A DNA stretch of 64,000 nt. Source: Planococcus shixiaomingii (lineage in GTDB: Bacteria > Bacillota > Bacilli > Bacillales_A > Planococcaceae). The stretch covers positions 2,278,001 through 2,342,000 of the forward strand of contig NZ_CP129236.1 in assembly GCF_030413615.1 (NCBI RefSeq), written 5' to 3'. Each line of letters starts with the position of its first letter. The first letter of the stretch is position 1. Below, piece by piece: positions 26,489-34,036 of this stretch. Position numbers and translations under genes: made by a program. Under the pieces are notes generated by a model. It was not told the DNA's origin, did not search any database, and worked only from the letters and a program-made list of their open reading frames with translations.

Positions 26489-26532
26489 AAAAGCAGGCGA
26501 ATTCGATTTTTTCGAATTCGCCTGCTTTTTTG
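26489..26532. terminator. Bidirectional terminator
   Basis: AAAGCAGGCGAATTCGA / TCGAATTCGCCTGCTTT, A and T runs on both sides; serves the micro-ORF and the methyltransferase gene. Confidence 0.9.
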
Positions 26533-26568
26533 TTGCAAATTCTAAAAAACATCTTAATTTACCCACTG

Positions 26569-27354
26569 TCACTCTTTTTCTTTGCGGCAATCAATGACGC
26601 CGTAATGGAATTTCGTATTGGGCCGTAGGCGTCTTTTAAAGCCGAACTCTTCAAAGTCCGAAGATTTATAATGCGCTTTTAGAACAACGCTTTTGCGCGC
26701 TGTCCGGACAGCCTGCTCGATCCACTGGGCTGATGGCTGACCTGTATGAGCAGCAGCTCGAAGCGGCGTGAAATTGGATGCTTCTAAAATTTCCTCTGTA
26801 AACATGGGATCCATGTAAACCACATCTACAGAATTGTCCGGAAGCGACGCTAAATAATCCACCGCCTCTTCGTTAACCACTTGAATGCGTTTCATTGCTG
26901 CAGTTAGATGAGGCATTTTGTCATAGGTGGCTAATCCTTGGCCAATAACATACGCTATGGCCCGATGTGATTCGCAGCCGATGACGCGGCCGTCTGGTCC
27001 CACATGCTGCGACGCTACGATCGCATCAGACGCCATGCCAAGGGTGCAATCGACAAATACATCACCCGCTTGAAGGCCTGAAACTTCGATTAACGGATCC
27101 TTTTCAAGCGGCCGTTTTGTCCGGAACGCAGAAGAATTGGGATGAAAAAAGAACGGCTCGGTTTTACCCAAAGGATAAAATTCGAGGCGTTCTTTTGCAG
27201 CGACCAGCACATCTGCAGCCCATGCTTCGTGCATTTTTTCAACCGAACGCTTATTGCGCTCGGCAAACGAAATGGACAAATCAATGGATATTTGTTGTGC
27301 TTTTTTCTCAGTTGCTTCCGTAGGCCGGTAAGCGGTCGTTACAACGGTCTTCAC
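26569..27354 (-). CDS. Class I SAM-dependent methyltransferase, YpiP/RsmJ-like (261 aa)
   Basis: Rossmann-fold methyltransferase of the RsmJ/YpiP group. Shows DCTLGMASDAI (SAM motif I region), CESHRAIAYVIGQGL, and the acidic motif YMDPMF in place of a classical NPPY. The target RNA or protein is not known. GTG at 27354 overlaps the bacilliredoxin stop as GTGA, giving a coupled brxA-ypiP pair. Confidence 0.82.
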   Translation of the reverse strand: MKTVVTTAYRPTEATEKKAQQISIDLSISFAERNKRSVEKMHEAWAADVLVAAKERLEFYPLGKTEPFFFHPNSSAFRTKRPLEKDPLIEVSGLQAGDVFVDCTLGMASDAIVASQHVGPDGRVIGCESHRAIAYVIGQGLATYDKMPHLTAAMKRIQVVNEEAVDYLASLPDNSVDVVYMDPMFTEEILEASNFTPLRAAAHTGQPSAQWIEQAVRTARKSVVLKAHYKSSDFEEFGFKRRLRPNTKFHYGVIDCRKEKE

Positions 27355-27788
27355 TTTGCTGCAACCTGCTCCAGCACTTGCGTCAATTGATCACGGATTT
27401 CTTCAACTTCATAGCCTTCGATTTGTTCACGTGGAATAAAATGCGCCAATTGCCCGTCTTTCAATACTGCAATCGATGGAGACGATGGCGGGATTTCTTC
27501 AAAATAATTGCGCATTTGCGCCGTCGCTTCTTTGTCTTGCCCAGCGAACACCGTAACCAAGTGCTCTGGTTTTGCAGCGGCTTGGTGAACCGCTTCAATA
27601 ACTGCCGGACGTGCTAAGCCTGCAGCACAGCCGCATACAGAATTGATCACAACAAGGCTGACTCCTTGCGCTTCGCTCATATGTTCATTTACTTCTTCTG
27701 CCGTCAGCAACTCCTTGAATCCTTCGTCTGTCAATTGCTGGCGCATCGGAGCAACGATGCCTTTCATGTACTCATCATAAGCATTCAT
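27351..27788 (-). CDS. brxA: Bacilliredoxin BrxA/BrxB family, YphP type (145 aa)
   Basis: Disulfide reductase that removes bacillithiol from S-bacillithiolated proteins in stress-exposed Firmicutes. The active motif CGC (C52-G-C54) sits in NSVCGCAAGLARP. Full family length. ATG at 27788 is chosen with GAAGGCG upstream; an in-frame start at 27806 lacks one. Also seen next to this methyltransferase in the B. subtilis yph-ypi region. Confidence 0.93.
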   Translation of the reverse strand: MNAYDEYMKGIVAPMRQQLTDEGFKELLTAEEVNEHMSEAQGVSLVVINSVCGCAAGLARPAVIEAVHQAAAKPEHLVTVFAGQDKEATAQMRNYFEEIPPSSPSIAVLKDGQLAHFIPREQIEGYEVEEIRDQLTQVLEQVAAK

Positions 27789-28003
27789 GCTTTCGCCTTC
27801 TTTCACTATTTATCTTTACGCCAAAAGTTTAAGCGGTTTCTCTATTATTCTAACTCACTTCAAGAACACTTTCATAATTTCCCGCTTGATAGGTGATATT
27901 TTTTAGCAAAAACCCGTTATCGCTAACCTCGTTCTATGCCTTTTTTCAAACAAATCATTTACTGCATTAAGAAAACCTGGGCAAGGTGAATTTTCCCATG
28001 CAA

Positions 28004-28029
28004 AAAGCCATCTTATTTAGATGGCTTCA
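28004..28029 (-). terminator. Terminator built into the end of the 69-aa gene
   Basis: AAGCCATCT / AGATGGCTT with the TAA stop in the loop, then TTT; same design as at 16427 and 16911. Confidence 0.85.
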
Positions 28030-28222
28030 GTAAAGATATATGTATGCCCTCAGCAGTTGGCGGACGCAGGACAATCGACTTCTCACATTCTTCAATGGTG
28101 TACTCTTTCAGGAACGCTTCAACATCCATTGGATGTTCTACTTCCGTTTCCCGAATAATTTCTCTTGCCACTAAATAACTTCGTTGATTATTTAATGTTT
28201 TACCATTAACCGTAATATTCAC
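28013..28222 (-). CDS. Unrecognised small protein (69 aa)
   Basis: Not recognised. GTG at 28222 follows AAGGGGGATG. Begins MNITVNGKTL and contains a short acidic middle (EYTIEECEK); no membrane or metal motif beyond one cysteine. Its own terminator overlaps its 3' end. It is likely a single-gene unit. Confidence 0.7.
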   Translation of the reverse strand: MNITVNGKTLNNQRSYLVAREIIRETEVEHPMDVEAFLKEYTIEECEKSIVLRPPTAEGIHISLLKPSK

Positions 28223-28469
28223 AAGACATCCCCCTTAACATAAATATAAGATTATCATATTTTTTTAGGAATGTAACCCATATAATGGACTAAAATTATA
28301 GAAATATATTTTTTATATAAGAATTTTATGATTCCTTCGCTCTACTTCATAAGTCTCCAGACTTAATCCAGCAAGAAATAATCAGGATGCAAACGCATTT
28401 CATTTTGAATGGCAAGTAGGTAAACGTTTTTTAATGTCGAATAGTTAAAAAGGAAAGGAGGTGCTCACT

Positions 28470-28865
28470 ATGGGGAATATGCAAGAAACCATCAACGTGC
28501 TGCGGATTGCAATGGACGGAGAATTCGGCCGGGACAACTCCTTATCATTTATCACACCGGCCGGAATTTATTTCGGCAAACTGCTGACGATAAAAGAAGA
28601 AACAAGAGAACCCGCTACCGCTGATGAAGTTGTGCCGATCAATTATTCCAAAGCCAATTTCTACACCAAATCCGAGTTAAAACAGGAAGACAATAACTTT
28701 TTAAAAGACTTGGATTTCAACGAAACGATCCTGCTGGAAAACGTAAAAATGAAGACCGGAAAAACCGTCAATCATATTCAACACGCCGTACTTAACGTTA
28801 ACCAAATTATTTCTGTTCAACTGGTGGCTAATTCAGCCATTGATGATGTCCTGAAAAATTATTAG
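28470..28865 (+). CDS. Unrecognised protein (131 aa)
   Basis: Not recognised. ATG at 28470, seven bases after AAAGGAGGTG; an in-frame GTG at 28461 lies in that site. Soluble, mixed alpha/beta pattern, with a possible ligand strand FITPAGIYFGKLLTI. No known motif. Followed by a hairpin with T run at 28889-28922. Its 200-bp upstream region shows no convincing consensus promoter. Confidence 0.7.
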   Translation: MGNMQETINVLRIAMDGEFGRDNSLSFITPAGIYFGKLLTIKEETREPATADEVVPINYSKANFYTKSELKQEDNNFLKDLDFNETILLENVKMKTGKTVNHIQHAVLNVNQIISVQLVANSAIDDVLKNY

Positions 28866-28888
28866 CAGGATTTAGCACGAGTTTTTGT

Positions 28889-28922
28889 CGAGAGGTTGCA
28901 TTATTCATGCAGCTTCTTTTTT
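28889..28922 (+). terminator. Terminator after the 131-aa gene
   Basis: GAGGTTGCA / TGCAGCTTC with loop, followed by TTTTTTC. Confidence 0.65.
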
Positions 28923-28932
28923 CTATAAACAA

Positions 28933-28961
28933 AAAAATGAACGCCCTAAAGGGCGTTCACC
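28933..28961 (-). terminator. Terminator after the 69-aa gene at 28957
   Basis: TGAACGCCCT / AGGGCGTTCA, T run on the minus strand. Confidence 0.88.
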
Positions 28962-29166
28962 ATCTAAAAACCAGTTCAACTGACTTTAACTCTTTCACTG
29001 TTTTCTTTTCATTTGTAGAGTGTGAAACTAATTCCACATCAGGCTGGCAGAGATTTTCTGTGAAATGAGCGGAGATTTCTTCAGCCGCTAAATGAACATC
29101 CACTTCTTCGCCACCCCATGTATCGCCGTCCACGAAATGATAAATTAGGTTGAATTTTTTCGGCAT
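28957..29166 (-). CDS. Unrecognised small protein (69 aa)
   Basis: ATG at 29166 follows GAAGGGAGGG. Acidic, soluble; contains HFVDGDTWGGEEVDVH, one cysteine and a C-terminal VELVFRW. Not recognised. It lies 78 bp from a second unknown gene on the same strand, so the two may be co-transcribed. Confidence 0.7.
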   Translation of the reverse strand: MPKKFNLIYHFVDGDTWGGEEVDVHLAAEEISAHFTENLCQPDVELVSHSTNEKKTVKELKSVELVFRW

Positions 29167-29244
29167 CGTAACCCTCCCTTCTCTTTCTCTATTCAACAAA
29201 AAAGGAAGTTTCCCTGCTAAATATAGCTTTGTTTTTGTCCATTG

Positions 29245-29556
29245 TTAAGATATGCTTTTGTTTTGCTTGTTGTATTCGCGGTTGATAAAAGCCAGCATTT
29301 CACCGAACACATCGTAATCATACCATTCGAAAGGGACAACCTGAGATACTTCGTTCTTTTCTTTAATTTGAAGATTCGTAGCACTCAATTGGACAATCGC
29401 CATATCTTCGACGTTGTTTCTGTCTTTGATCTCTTTTCCAGCAAATCTTTCTTTCACTTTTTTAAAAAATGCGTCACGGACACGTTCATCGCTGAAATCC
29501 CAAGATTCGTACTTTCCTCTATGAAGAAGTTCGATGCTATAAAGGATCGCTTCCAT
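29245..29556 (-). CDS. Unrecognised small protein (103 aa)
   Basis: ATG at 29556 (MEAILYSIELLHRGK) is taken, ten bases after GGGAGG; an extended frame to 29694 would lack a site. Helical, charged, with FEWYDYDVFGEMLAF near the C terminus. No family recognised. Confidence 0.65.
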   Translation of the reverse strand: MEAILYSIELLHRGKYESWDFSDERVRDAFFKKVKERFAGKEIKDRNNVEDMAIVQLSATNLQIKEKNEVSQVVPFEWYDYDVFGEMLAFINREYNKQNKSIS

Positions 29557-29720
29557 TTGCCATACACCTCCCATTTCATTCACTTGTACTTGGTAAAATA
29601 CTTTGTGTTTAATGGAGTTTACCTCTTTCTTCGCCAGGAGAAACATTATGTTTTGGCAAATTCGTAAAGAGTGGAGGAAAAAATCGTCCAGCAAATTCGC
29701 ATTCTTTACTTCAAGCTAAA

Positions 29721-29771
29721 TAAAAAAGCCAGCCCAAGATCCCTGCGGATGATTCTTGAACCGGCTTTTCA
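29721..29771 (-). terminator. Terminator after the CvfC gene
   Basis: Long imperfect stem (AAGCCGGTTCAAGA with TCTTGGGCTGGCTT), then TTTTTT on the minus strand. Confidence 0.85.
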
Positions 29772-29774
29772 CTA

Positions 29775-30905
29775 TTACTCTTCTTTCATTGCTTGGCGTG
29801 CCTCGGTCATTTGTTTCCAAACGGACCCTTTCGCATCTTCGCCTTGTTCAATTCTGGCAATTGCCATCTTGATTTGCAGTTTCACTTCAAATTCCGGATC
29901 GTTTTCCGCTTCTTTCAATGCAGCCAATGAAGCTTCAGTTCCTGTTTCGTACAGGAACATTGCCGCTCTCCAGCGAACCAATTTGTTTTTGTCTTTCAAC
30001 GTTTCAATCATAATCGGTTCAAATTCAGGGAACCCAAGATCGCTGATGGCATCGCCAGCAGTTCTCCGAACGGCCCAGCTTTTATCTTTCATCGCTCGTT
30101 CCATGAAAGGCACAACCGCTTTATCTTTAATGTCTCCAAGAAAGATGGCCGCCTGCCGGCGAATAGACATCTTTTCGTCGTCCAACGCCTTCGACAGGAG
30201 CGGCAAATCATCCAATTCGCCTTCATTCATTTGTTCAAGCAATTGGAAACGCGTTTCCCAAAGAGGCACATCAAATTCTTCCAGCGAAACTTTACGGCCT
30301 CTAACAATCGATTCGTGCTCTTCGGAATGGTTCTTCTCGACCATACTGTCCAATCGGTTTTGAGGATAGGCAGCTTCCAGTTCTTCGACCACACTGTGGC
30401 CGATTTCTTCTTTTTCTCCGTAACGAACGCCGTAATCAGCCCATTTGCGTTGCAGCAAATAATTTTCTTCTGTCGGGTCCATGACGGCTGCCATCGCTTT
30501 TGTAAAACGTTCCGGCAAAGCAAAACGCTTTTCAGAAGTGCTGTCGAACACTTTCACTTGCAAGGGAATCCCTTTAAACTGCTGTACATGCACGTATACT
30601 TCGCCGAAATGTTCATCGATTTCGATTTCTTCGCCTGTATGCTCGCTGTCTTCCCCAAAAACACGTCGTACTTCCGCTAATATGCCTTCCCAGTCGAATT
30701 TTGCATTTCGTTCGACTGCCAGGAAATCGGCCACATGGTATACGCCTTTGATGCCCTCGATGGCTAAAATCTTTAGCACTTCTTTTGGAGCGCCTTCCTT
30801 ATTATCCTGATTGTAATTGTGGCTTTTGCCAAACGGCAGTTCCTGATCGATGATGACTTTCATCGTATTCGGACTTGGAGTCGGTTCGATTGTTTTGATT
30901 TTCAC
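29775..30905 (-). CDS. Conserved virulence factor C family protein, YpgR type (376 aa)
   Basis: CvfC/YpgR family, linked to virulence in Staphylococcus aureus by mutant studies; biochemical function unknown. N-terminal Nfu_N-like domain (residues 1-90, with TPSPNTMKV), a middle acidic region, then HEAT-type repeats from about residue 220 (SIRRQAAIFLGDI, AVRRTAGDAISDL, LVRWRAAMFLYE). Start is GTG at 30905 after AGGAGGG. In B. subtilis it neighbours ypgQ; here an ABC-F gene lies between. Confidence 0.88.
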   Translation of the reverse strand: MKIKTIEPTPSPNTMKVIIDQELPFGKSHNYNQDNKEGAPKEVLKILAIEGIKGVYHVADFLAVERNAKFDWEGILAEVRRVFGEDSEHTGEEIEIDEHFGEVYVHVQQFKGIPLQVKVFDSTSEKRFALPERFTKAMAAVMDPTEENYLLQRKWADYGVRYGEKEEIGHSVVEELEAAYPQNRLDSMVEKNHSEEHESIVRGRKVSLEEFDVPLWETRFQLLEQMNEGELDDLPLLSKALDDEKMSIRRQAAIFLGDIKDKAVVPFMERAMKDKSWAVRRTAGDAISDLGFPEFEPIMIETLKDKNKLVRWRAAMFLYETGTEASLAALKEAENDPEFEVKLQIKMAIARIEQGEDAKGSVWKQMTEARQAMKEE

Positions 30906-31012
30906 AAATAGTCCCTCCTGTAATTGTTCGTTTTCCCGATTTAACTGTCAGTCTACTCTCGAATATTAATTAGGAGATGAATTACTGACTGTAAAACGCG
31001 GCAGAATCAACT

Positions 31013-31048
31013 AACGTTCAACCGGGGATCTCAATCCCCGGTTGAACG
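31013..31048 (-). terminator. Hairpin after the ABC-F gene
   Basis: GTTCAACCGGGGAT / ATCCCCGGTTGAAC, a perfect stem, but without a good T run on the minus strand; it may stop transcription weakly or protect the 3' end. Confidence 0.5.
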
Positions 31049-31058
31049 AAGCTTCTCT

Positions 31059-32942
31059 TTATGACTCGGCAATTTCTTGGAGGTATGTCCAGCGTTCGAT
31101 CATTTGATCGTATTGCTCAGTCAACTTGTCTATATCATCTGTCAATTTATTCAGCTTTTCAAAATCGGCCCCAGCTGAAGCCATTTCTTCTTCGCGTTTT
31201 TCAATCTTCGCTTCCACATCCGCTATATCATCAAGGATAGTGCTGTATTCTTTTTGTTCATTGTATGTTAATTTCTTTTTCGGGGCTTCCGGCTTCGGCT
31301 TTTCCACAAAAACTGCAGGTTCCACCGTTTCGACCAGTTCTTCCGGCACTATTTTCTCCTTAATGAAATCGGAATATAAACCTTGGTATTCTCTAATTTG
31401 ACCTGTACCAGTCGTCCATAACTTGCGGGCGATGCGATCCAAGAAAAAGCGATCATGCGAGATCGTTATGACGACGCCCGGGAAATTCTCTAAAAAGTCT
31501 TCTAAGACAGACAATGTCTGAATGTCCAAGTCATTTGTCGGCTCATCCAAGAATAAAATGTTCGGCTGTTCCATTAATAACTTCAATAAATAAAGGCGTT
31601 TACGTTCTCCGCCGGATAATTTCCCAATCACGGTGCCGTGTGCATTTGAAGGGAACAAAAACCGTTCCAACATTTGAGTTGCGGACAACCGGACGCCTTT
31701 TGCAGCTTCGTAGTCGCTGGAAATTTCCTGGATGTATTCAATCATGCGCTGAGACTCATTCATGTCCGGCAAATGCTGCGTAAAATGGGCAATTTTGACC
31801 GTACTGCCGTATTCGATTTTGCCTTCAGTCGGCTCATACTCTCCGACAAGCACTTTCATCAGCGTTGATTTACCGGCACCATTCGGCCCGACAATCCCGA
31901 TGCGATCGCCGCCTTGCAAAAGGAAACTGAAGTTACGGAAAATAACTTTATCCCCAAATGCCATGCTTAAATTCTCGCCTTCGATGATTTTCTTGCCGAG
32001 GCGCTGGCTTTGCATAGATAGTTCCAGCGACGTGTTGTCATTTTCTTTTTGAACATCTTCTTTTATTTCTTCAAAACGCTGAATTCGCGCTTTTTGTTTA
32101 GTGGACCGCGCTTTTGCGCCGCGGCGAATCCATTTTAATTCCGAGCGGAAACGGTTTTCCAGCTTTTGCTGGGAAGAAGCATTCATTTCGTCCCGGATTG
32201 CTTTGTTTTCCAAATAGTCACCGTAGTTTCCCTTGTGTGTATACATGGTCTGATCAGCTATTTCGAAAATATGGGTCGAAACTGCATCCAAAAAGTAGCG
32301 GTCATGCGTAACGAATAACATGGCGCTGTTCATCCGCAAAAGTGTTTCTTGCAGCCATTCAGTGGAAATGGCGTCCAGATGGTTCGTCGGCTCATCCAGC
32401 AAAATCAAATCTGCCGGTTCGATCAATGCTTTTGCAAGCGCGACACGCTTGCGTTGGCCGCCTGACAATTCGCTAATTTTTTGGTCGAACATGTCAATGC
32501 CGAGTTTACTTAAGGCGGTCTTCGCAAGTGCGTTGATATCCCACGCATTTTCCTGTTCCATGCCTTCTTGAATTTTCATCAACTCGTCTTGCAGCTGGGT
32601 CGAACTCGAATCCACCATCATGTTTTGAAGCGCTTGTTCATATGAGCGGTTCAAAGCCAGTATCGGCGATTCTCCAGAAAAGACGGTTTCCAAAACCGTC
32701 AAAGATTCATCAAATTCCGGTTCTTGCTTTAAATAAGTGATTTGGTATTTTTTCGGGTGATCCATTGTTACCGAATCGGCTTCCATTTCTCCAGCCAATA
32801 TGGACATCAGTGTCGATTTTCCTGTTCCGTTGACGCCGATCAATCCAGCGCGTTCTCCTGGGTACAGCGAAAATTCCACGTCTTTGAATAACGTTTTCGC
32901 TCCTACTGTTTTTGTTAACTTGGTAATATTTAAGTGGCTCAT
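31059..32942 (-). CDS. ABC-F family ATPase, Uup/YfmR type (627 aa)
   Basis: Cytosolic ABC-F protein with two nucleotide-binding domains (first Walker A GVNGTGKST at residues 35-43, second GPNGAGKST), two LSGGxRKR signatures, no membrane part, and a C-terminal coiled-coil extension (from about residue 555) typical of Uup/YfmR. YfmR-like proteins act at the ribosome and can relieve stalling, overlapping EF-P function. ATG at 32942 overlaps the HD-hydrolase stop as ATGA, so it is translationally coupled to it. Confidence 0.9.
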   Translation of the reverse strand: MSHLNITKLTKTVGAKTLFKDVEFSLYPGERAGLIGVNGTGKSTLMSILAGEMEADSVTMDHPKKYQITYLKQEPEFDESLTVLETVFSGESPILALNRSYEQALQNMMVDSSSTQLQDELMKIQEGMEQENAWDINALAKTALSKLGIDMFDQKISELSGGQRKRVALAKALIEPADLILLDEPTNHLDAISTEWLQETLLRMNSAMLFVTHDRYFLDAVSTHIFEIADQTMYTHKGNYGDYLENKAIRDEMNASSQQKLENRFRSELKWIRRGAKARSTKQKARIQRFEEIKEDVQKENDNTSLELSMQSQRLGKKIIEGENLSMAFGDKVIFRNFSFLLQGGDRIGIVGPNGAGKSTLMKVLVGEYEPTEGKIEYGSTVKIAHFTQHLPDMNESQRMIEYIQEISSDYEAAKGVRLSATQMLERFLFPSNAHGTVIGKLSGGERKRLYLLKLLMEQPNILFLDEPTNDLDIQTLSVLEDFLENFPGVVITISHDRFFLDRIARKLWTTGTGQIREYQGLYSDFIKEKIVPEELVETVEPAVFVEKPKPEAPKKKLTYNEQKEYSTILDDIADVEAKIEKREEEMASAGADFEKLNKLTDDIDKLTEQYDQMIERWTYLQEIAES

Positions 32943-33574
32943 GCTTTCCCATCCGTTTCATTATGAAGTTGCTCTAAAAAGGATACCATAAAACGGTGCC
33001 GTTCTTCAGCGATTTGCCTTCCGGCGTCCGTTGTCATGCGGTCTTTCAGCAATAGCAGTTTCTCGTAAAAATGCGTTACACTGCTGGTCGGTTTTGAACG
33101 ATATTCCGCTTCGCTCATATTTTGCCTCGGTTTTTCTTCCCAGTCGTAAAGCTTCCGGTCTTTAGCGCCGCCAAATGCGAAGGTCCGGGCAATGCCAATG
33201 GCTCCAATAGCATCCAGCCGGTCAGCGTCTTGGACAATCCGTGCTTCAATTGTTTCAGCGGGAACACCATGACCGCCTTTAAATGAAACCGATTGAATGA
33301 TCTTGCCAATCTCAGATTTTTCTTTTTCCGTTAGATCGAGGGTGTCCATGATAGCGGATTCAAGGTCTTCGCCATCTTTCCGGTATTTCGGATCGGAAAC
33401 GTCGTGCAACAGAACCGCCATTTCGACTAAAAAAGCGTCCGCTTTTTCCTGCTCCATGATTTTTTTCGCATTGTGCATGACCCGTTTAATATGCTGCCAA
33501 TCGTGGCTGGCATCAAACGTATCGTATATTTCCTTCACCGCTTTTTCACATTGTTCAATAATTTCTTTTGTCAT
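32939..33574 (-). CDS. HD-domain phosphohydrolase, YpgQ type (211 aa)
   Basis: HD-superfamily metal-dependent hydrolase. The metal ligands are seen as H24, H57-D58 (LLHDVSD) and a later aspartate in QDADRLDAIGAIG, with RTFAFGGAKDR typical of YpgQ, for which nucleotide pyrophosphohydrolase activity has been described. ATG at 33574 follows AAAAGGAG. It opens the operon with the ABC-F gene and diverges from csp. A -10-like TATAAT lies at 33641-33646. Confidence 0.9.
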   Translation of the reverse strand: MTKEIIEQCEKAVKEIYDTFDASHDWQHIKRVMHNAKKIMEQEKADAFLVEMAVLLHDVSDPKYRKDGEDLESAIMDTLDLTEKEKSEIGKIIQSVSFKGGHGVPAETIEARIVQDADRLDAIGAIGIARTFAFGGAKDRKLYDWEEKPRQNMSEAEYRSKPTSSVTHFYEKLLLLKDRMTTDAGRQIAEERHRFMVSFLEQLHNETDGKA

Positions 33575-33674
33575 GTTGTTCTCCTTTTCAGAAAAGCTTG
33601 TGGTTTCGCTATGAGCTTATATGTATTGCTCCATACTTCTATTATAACCTGCTTTCATAAAATGTTTCATGCCA

Positions 33675-33703
33675 TTGACGAGGAGTTTAGGTTCATGTAT
33701 AGT
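33675..33703 (+). promoter_or_regulatory. Sigma-A promoter for the cold-shock gene
   Basis: TTGACG (33675-33680), 17 bp, TATAGT (33698-33703); leader of about 57 nt, short compared with classic cold-shock leaders. Confidence 0.85.
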
Positions 33704-33767
33704 ATAGCCAGCATTAAAGAGTTTTTTAATGGATCCACGAATTGAATCTTTAATAGGGGGAACGTGC

Positions 33768-33977
33768 ATGCACCAGGGAACTGTGAAATGGTTTAACGCA
33801 GAAAAAGGGTACGGGTTTATCGAAGCGGCCAATGGTGATGATGTCTTTGTGCATTTTACCGGAATTCAAGGCGAAGGCTTCCGCACGCTCCAGGAAGGCA
33901 AGATCGTCTCTTTTGAAGTTATTGATGGAAATCGTGGACCGCAAGCATCAAACGTAGTGCAGATTCAAAGCGAATAA
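33768..33977 (+). CDS. cspD: Cold-shock domain protein (69 aa)
   Basis: Single cold-shock (OB-fold) domain that binds single-stranded RNA/DNA. RNP1 KGYGFIE and RNP2 VFVHF are intact. Starts [17 protein letters not shown] at 33768 follows TAGGGGG. A longer in-frame start at 33729 has no site. Symbol follows the yp-region neighbourhood of B. subtilis cspD and is tentative among the paralogues. Confidence 0.93.
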   Translation: MHQGTVKWFNAEKGYGFIEAANGDDVFVHFTGIQGEGFRTLQEGKIVSFEVIDGNRGPQASNVVQIQSE

Positions 33978-33992
33978 ACAAATAAGAAACAA

Positions 33993-34032
33993 CAGAGAGA
34001 CCCGGAGGACATTCCTCCGGGTCTCCTTTTTT
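33993..34032 (+). terminator. Terminator after the cold-shock gene
   Basis: GAGACCCGGAGG / CCTCCGGGTCTC with loop ACATT, then CTTTTTT. Confidence 0.92.
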
Positions 34033-34036
34033 ATTT

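Noticed and set aside
28387..28403. cre-like ATGCAAACGCATTTCAT upstream of the 131-aa gene
   Set aside because: Matches only about 10 of 14 consensus positions; too weak to list.
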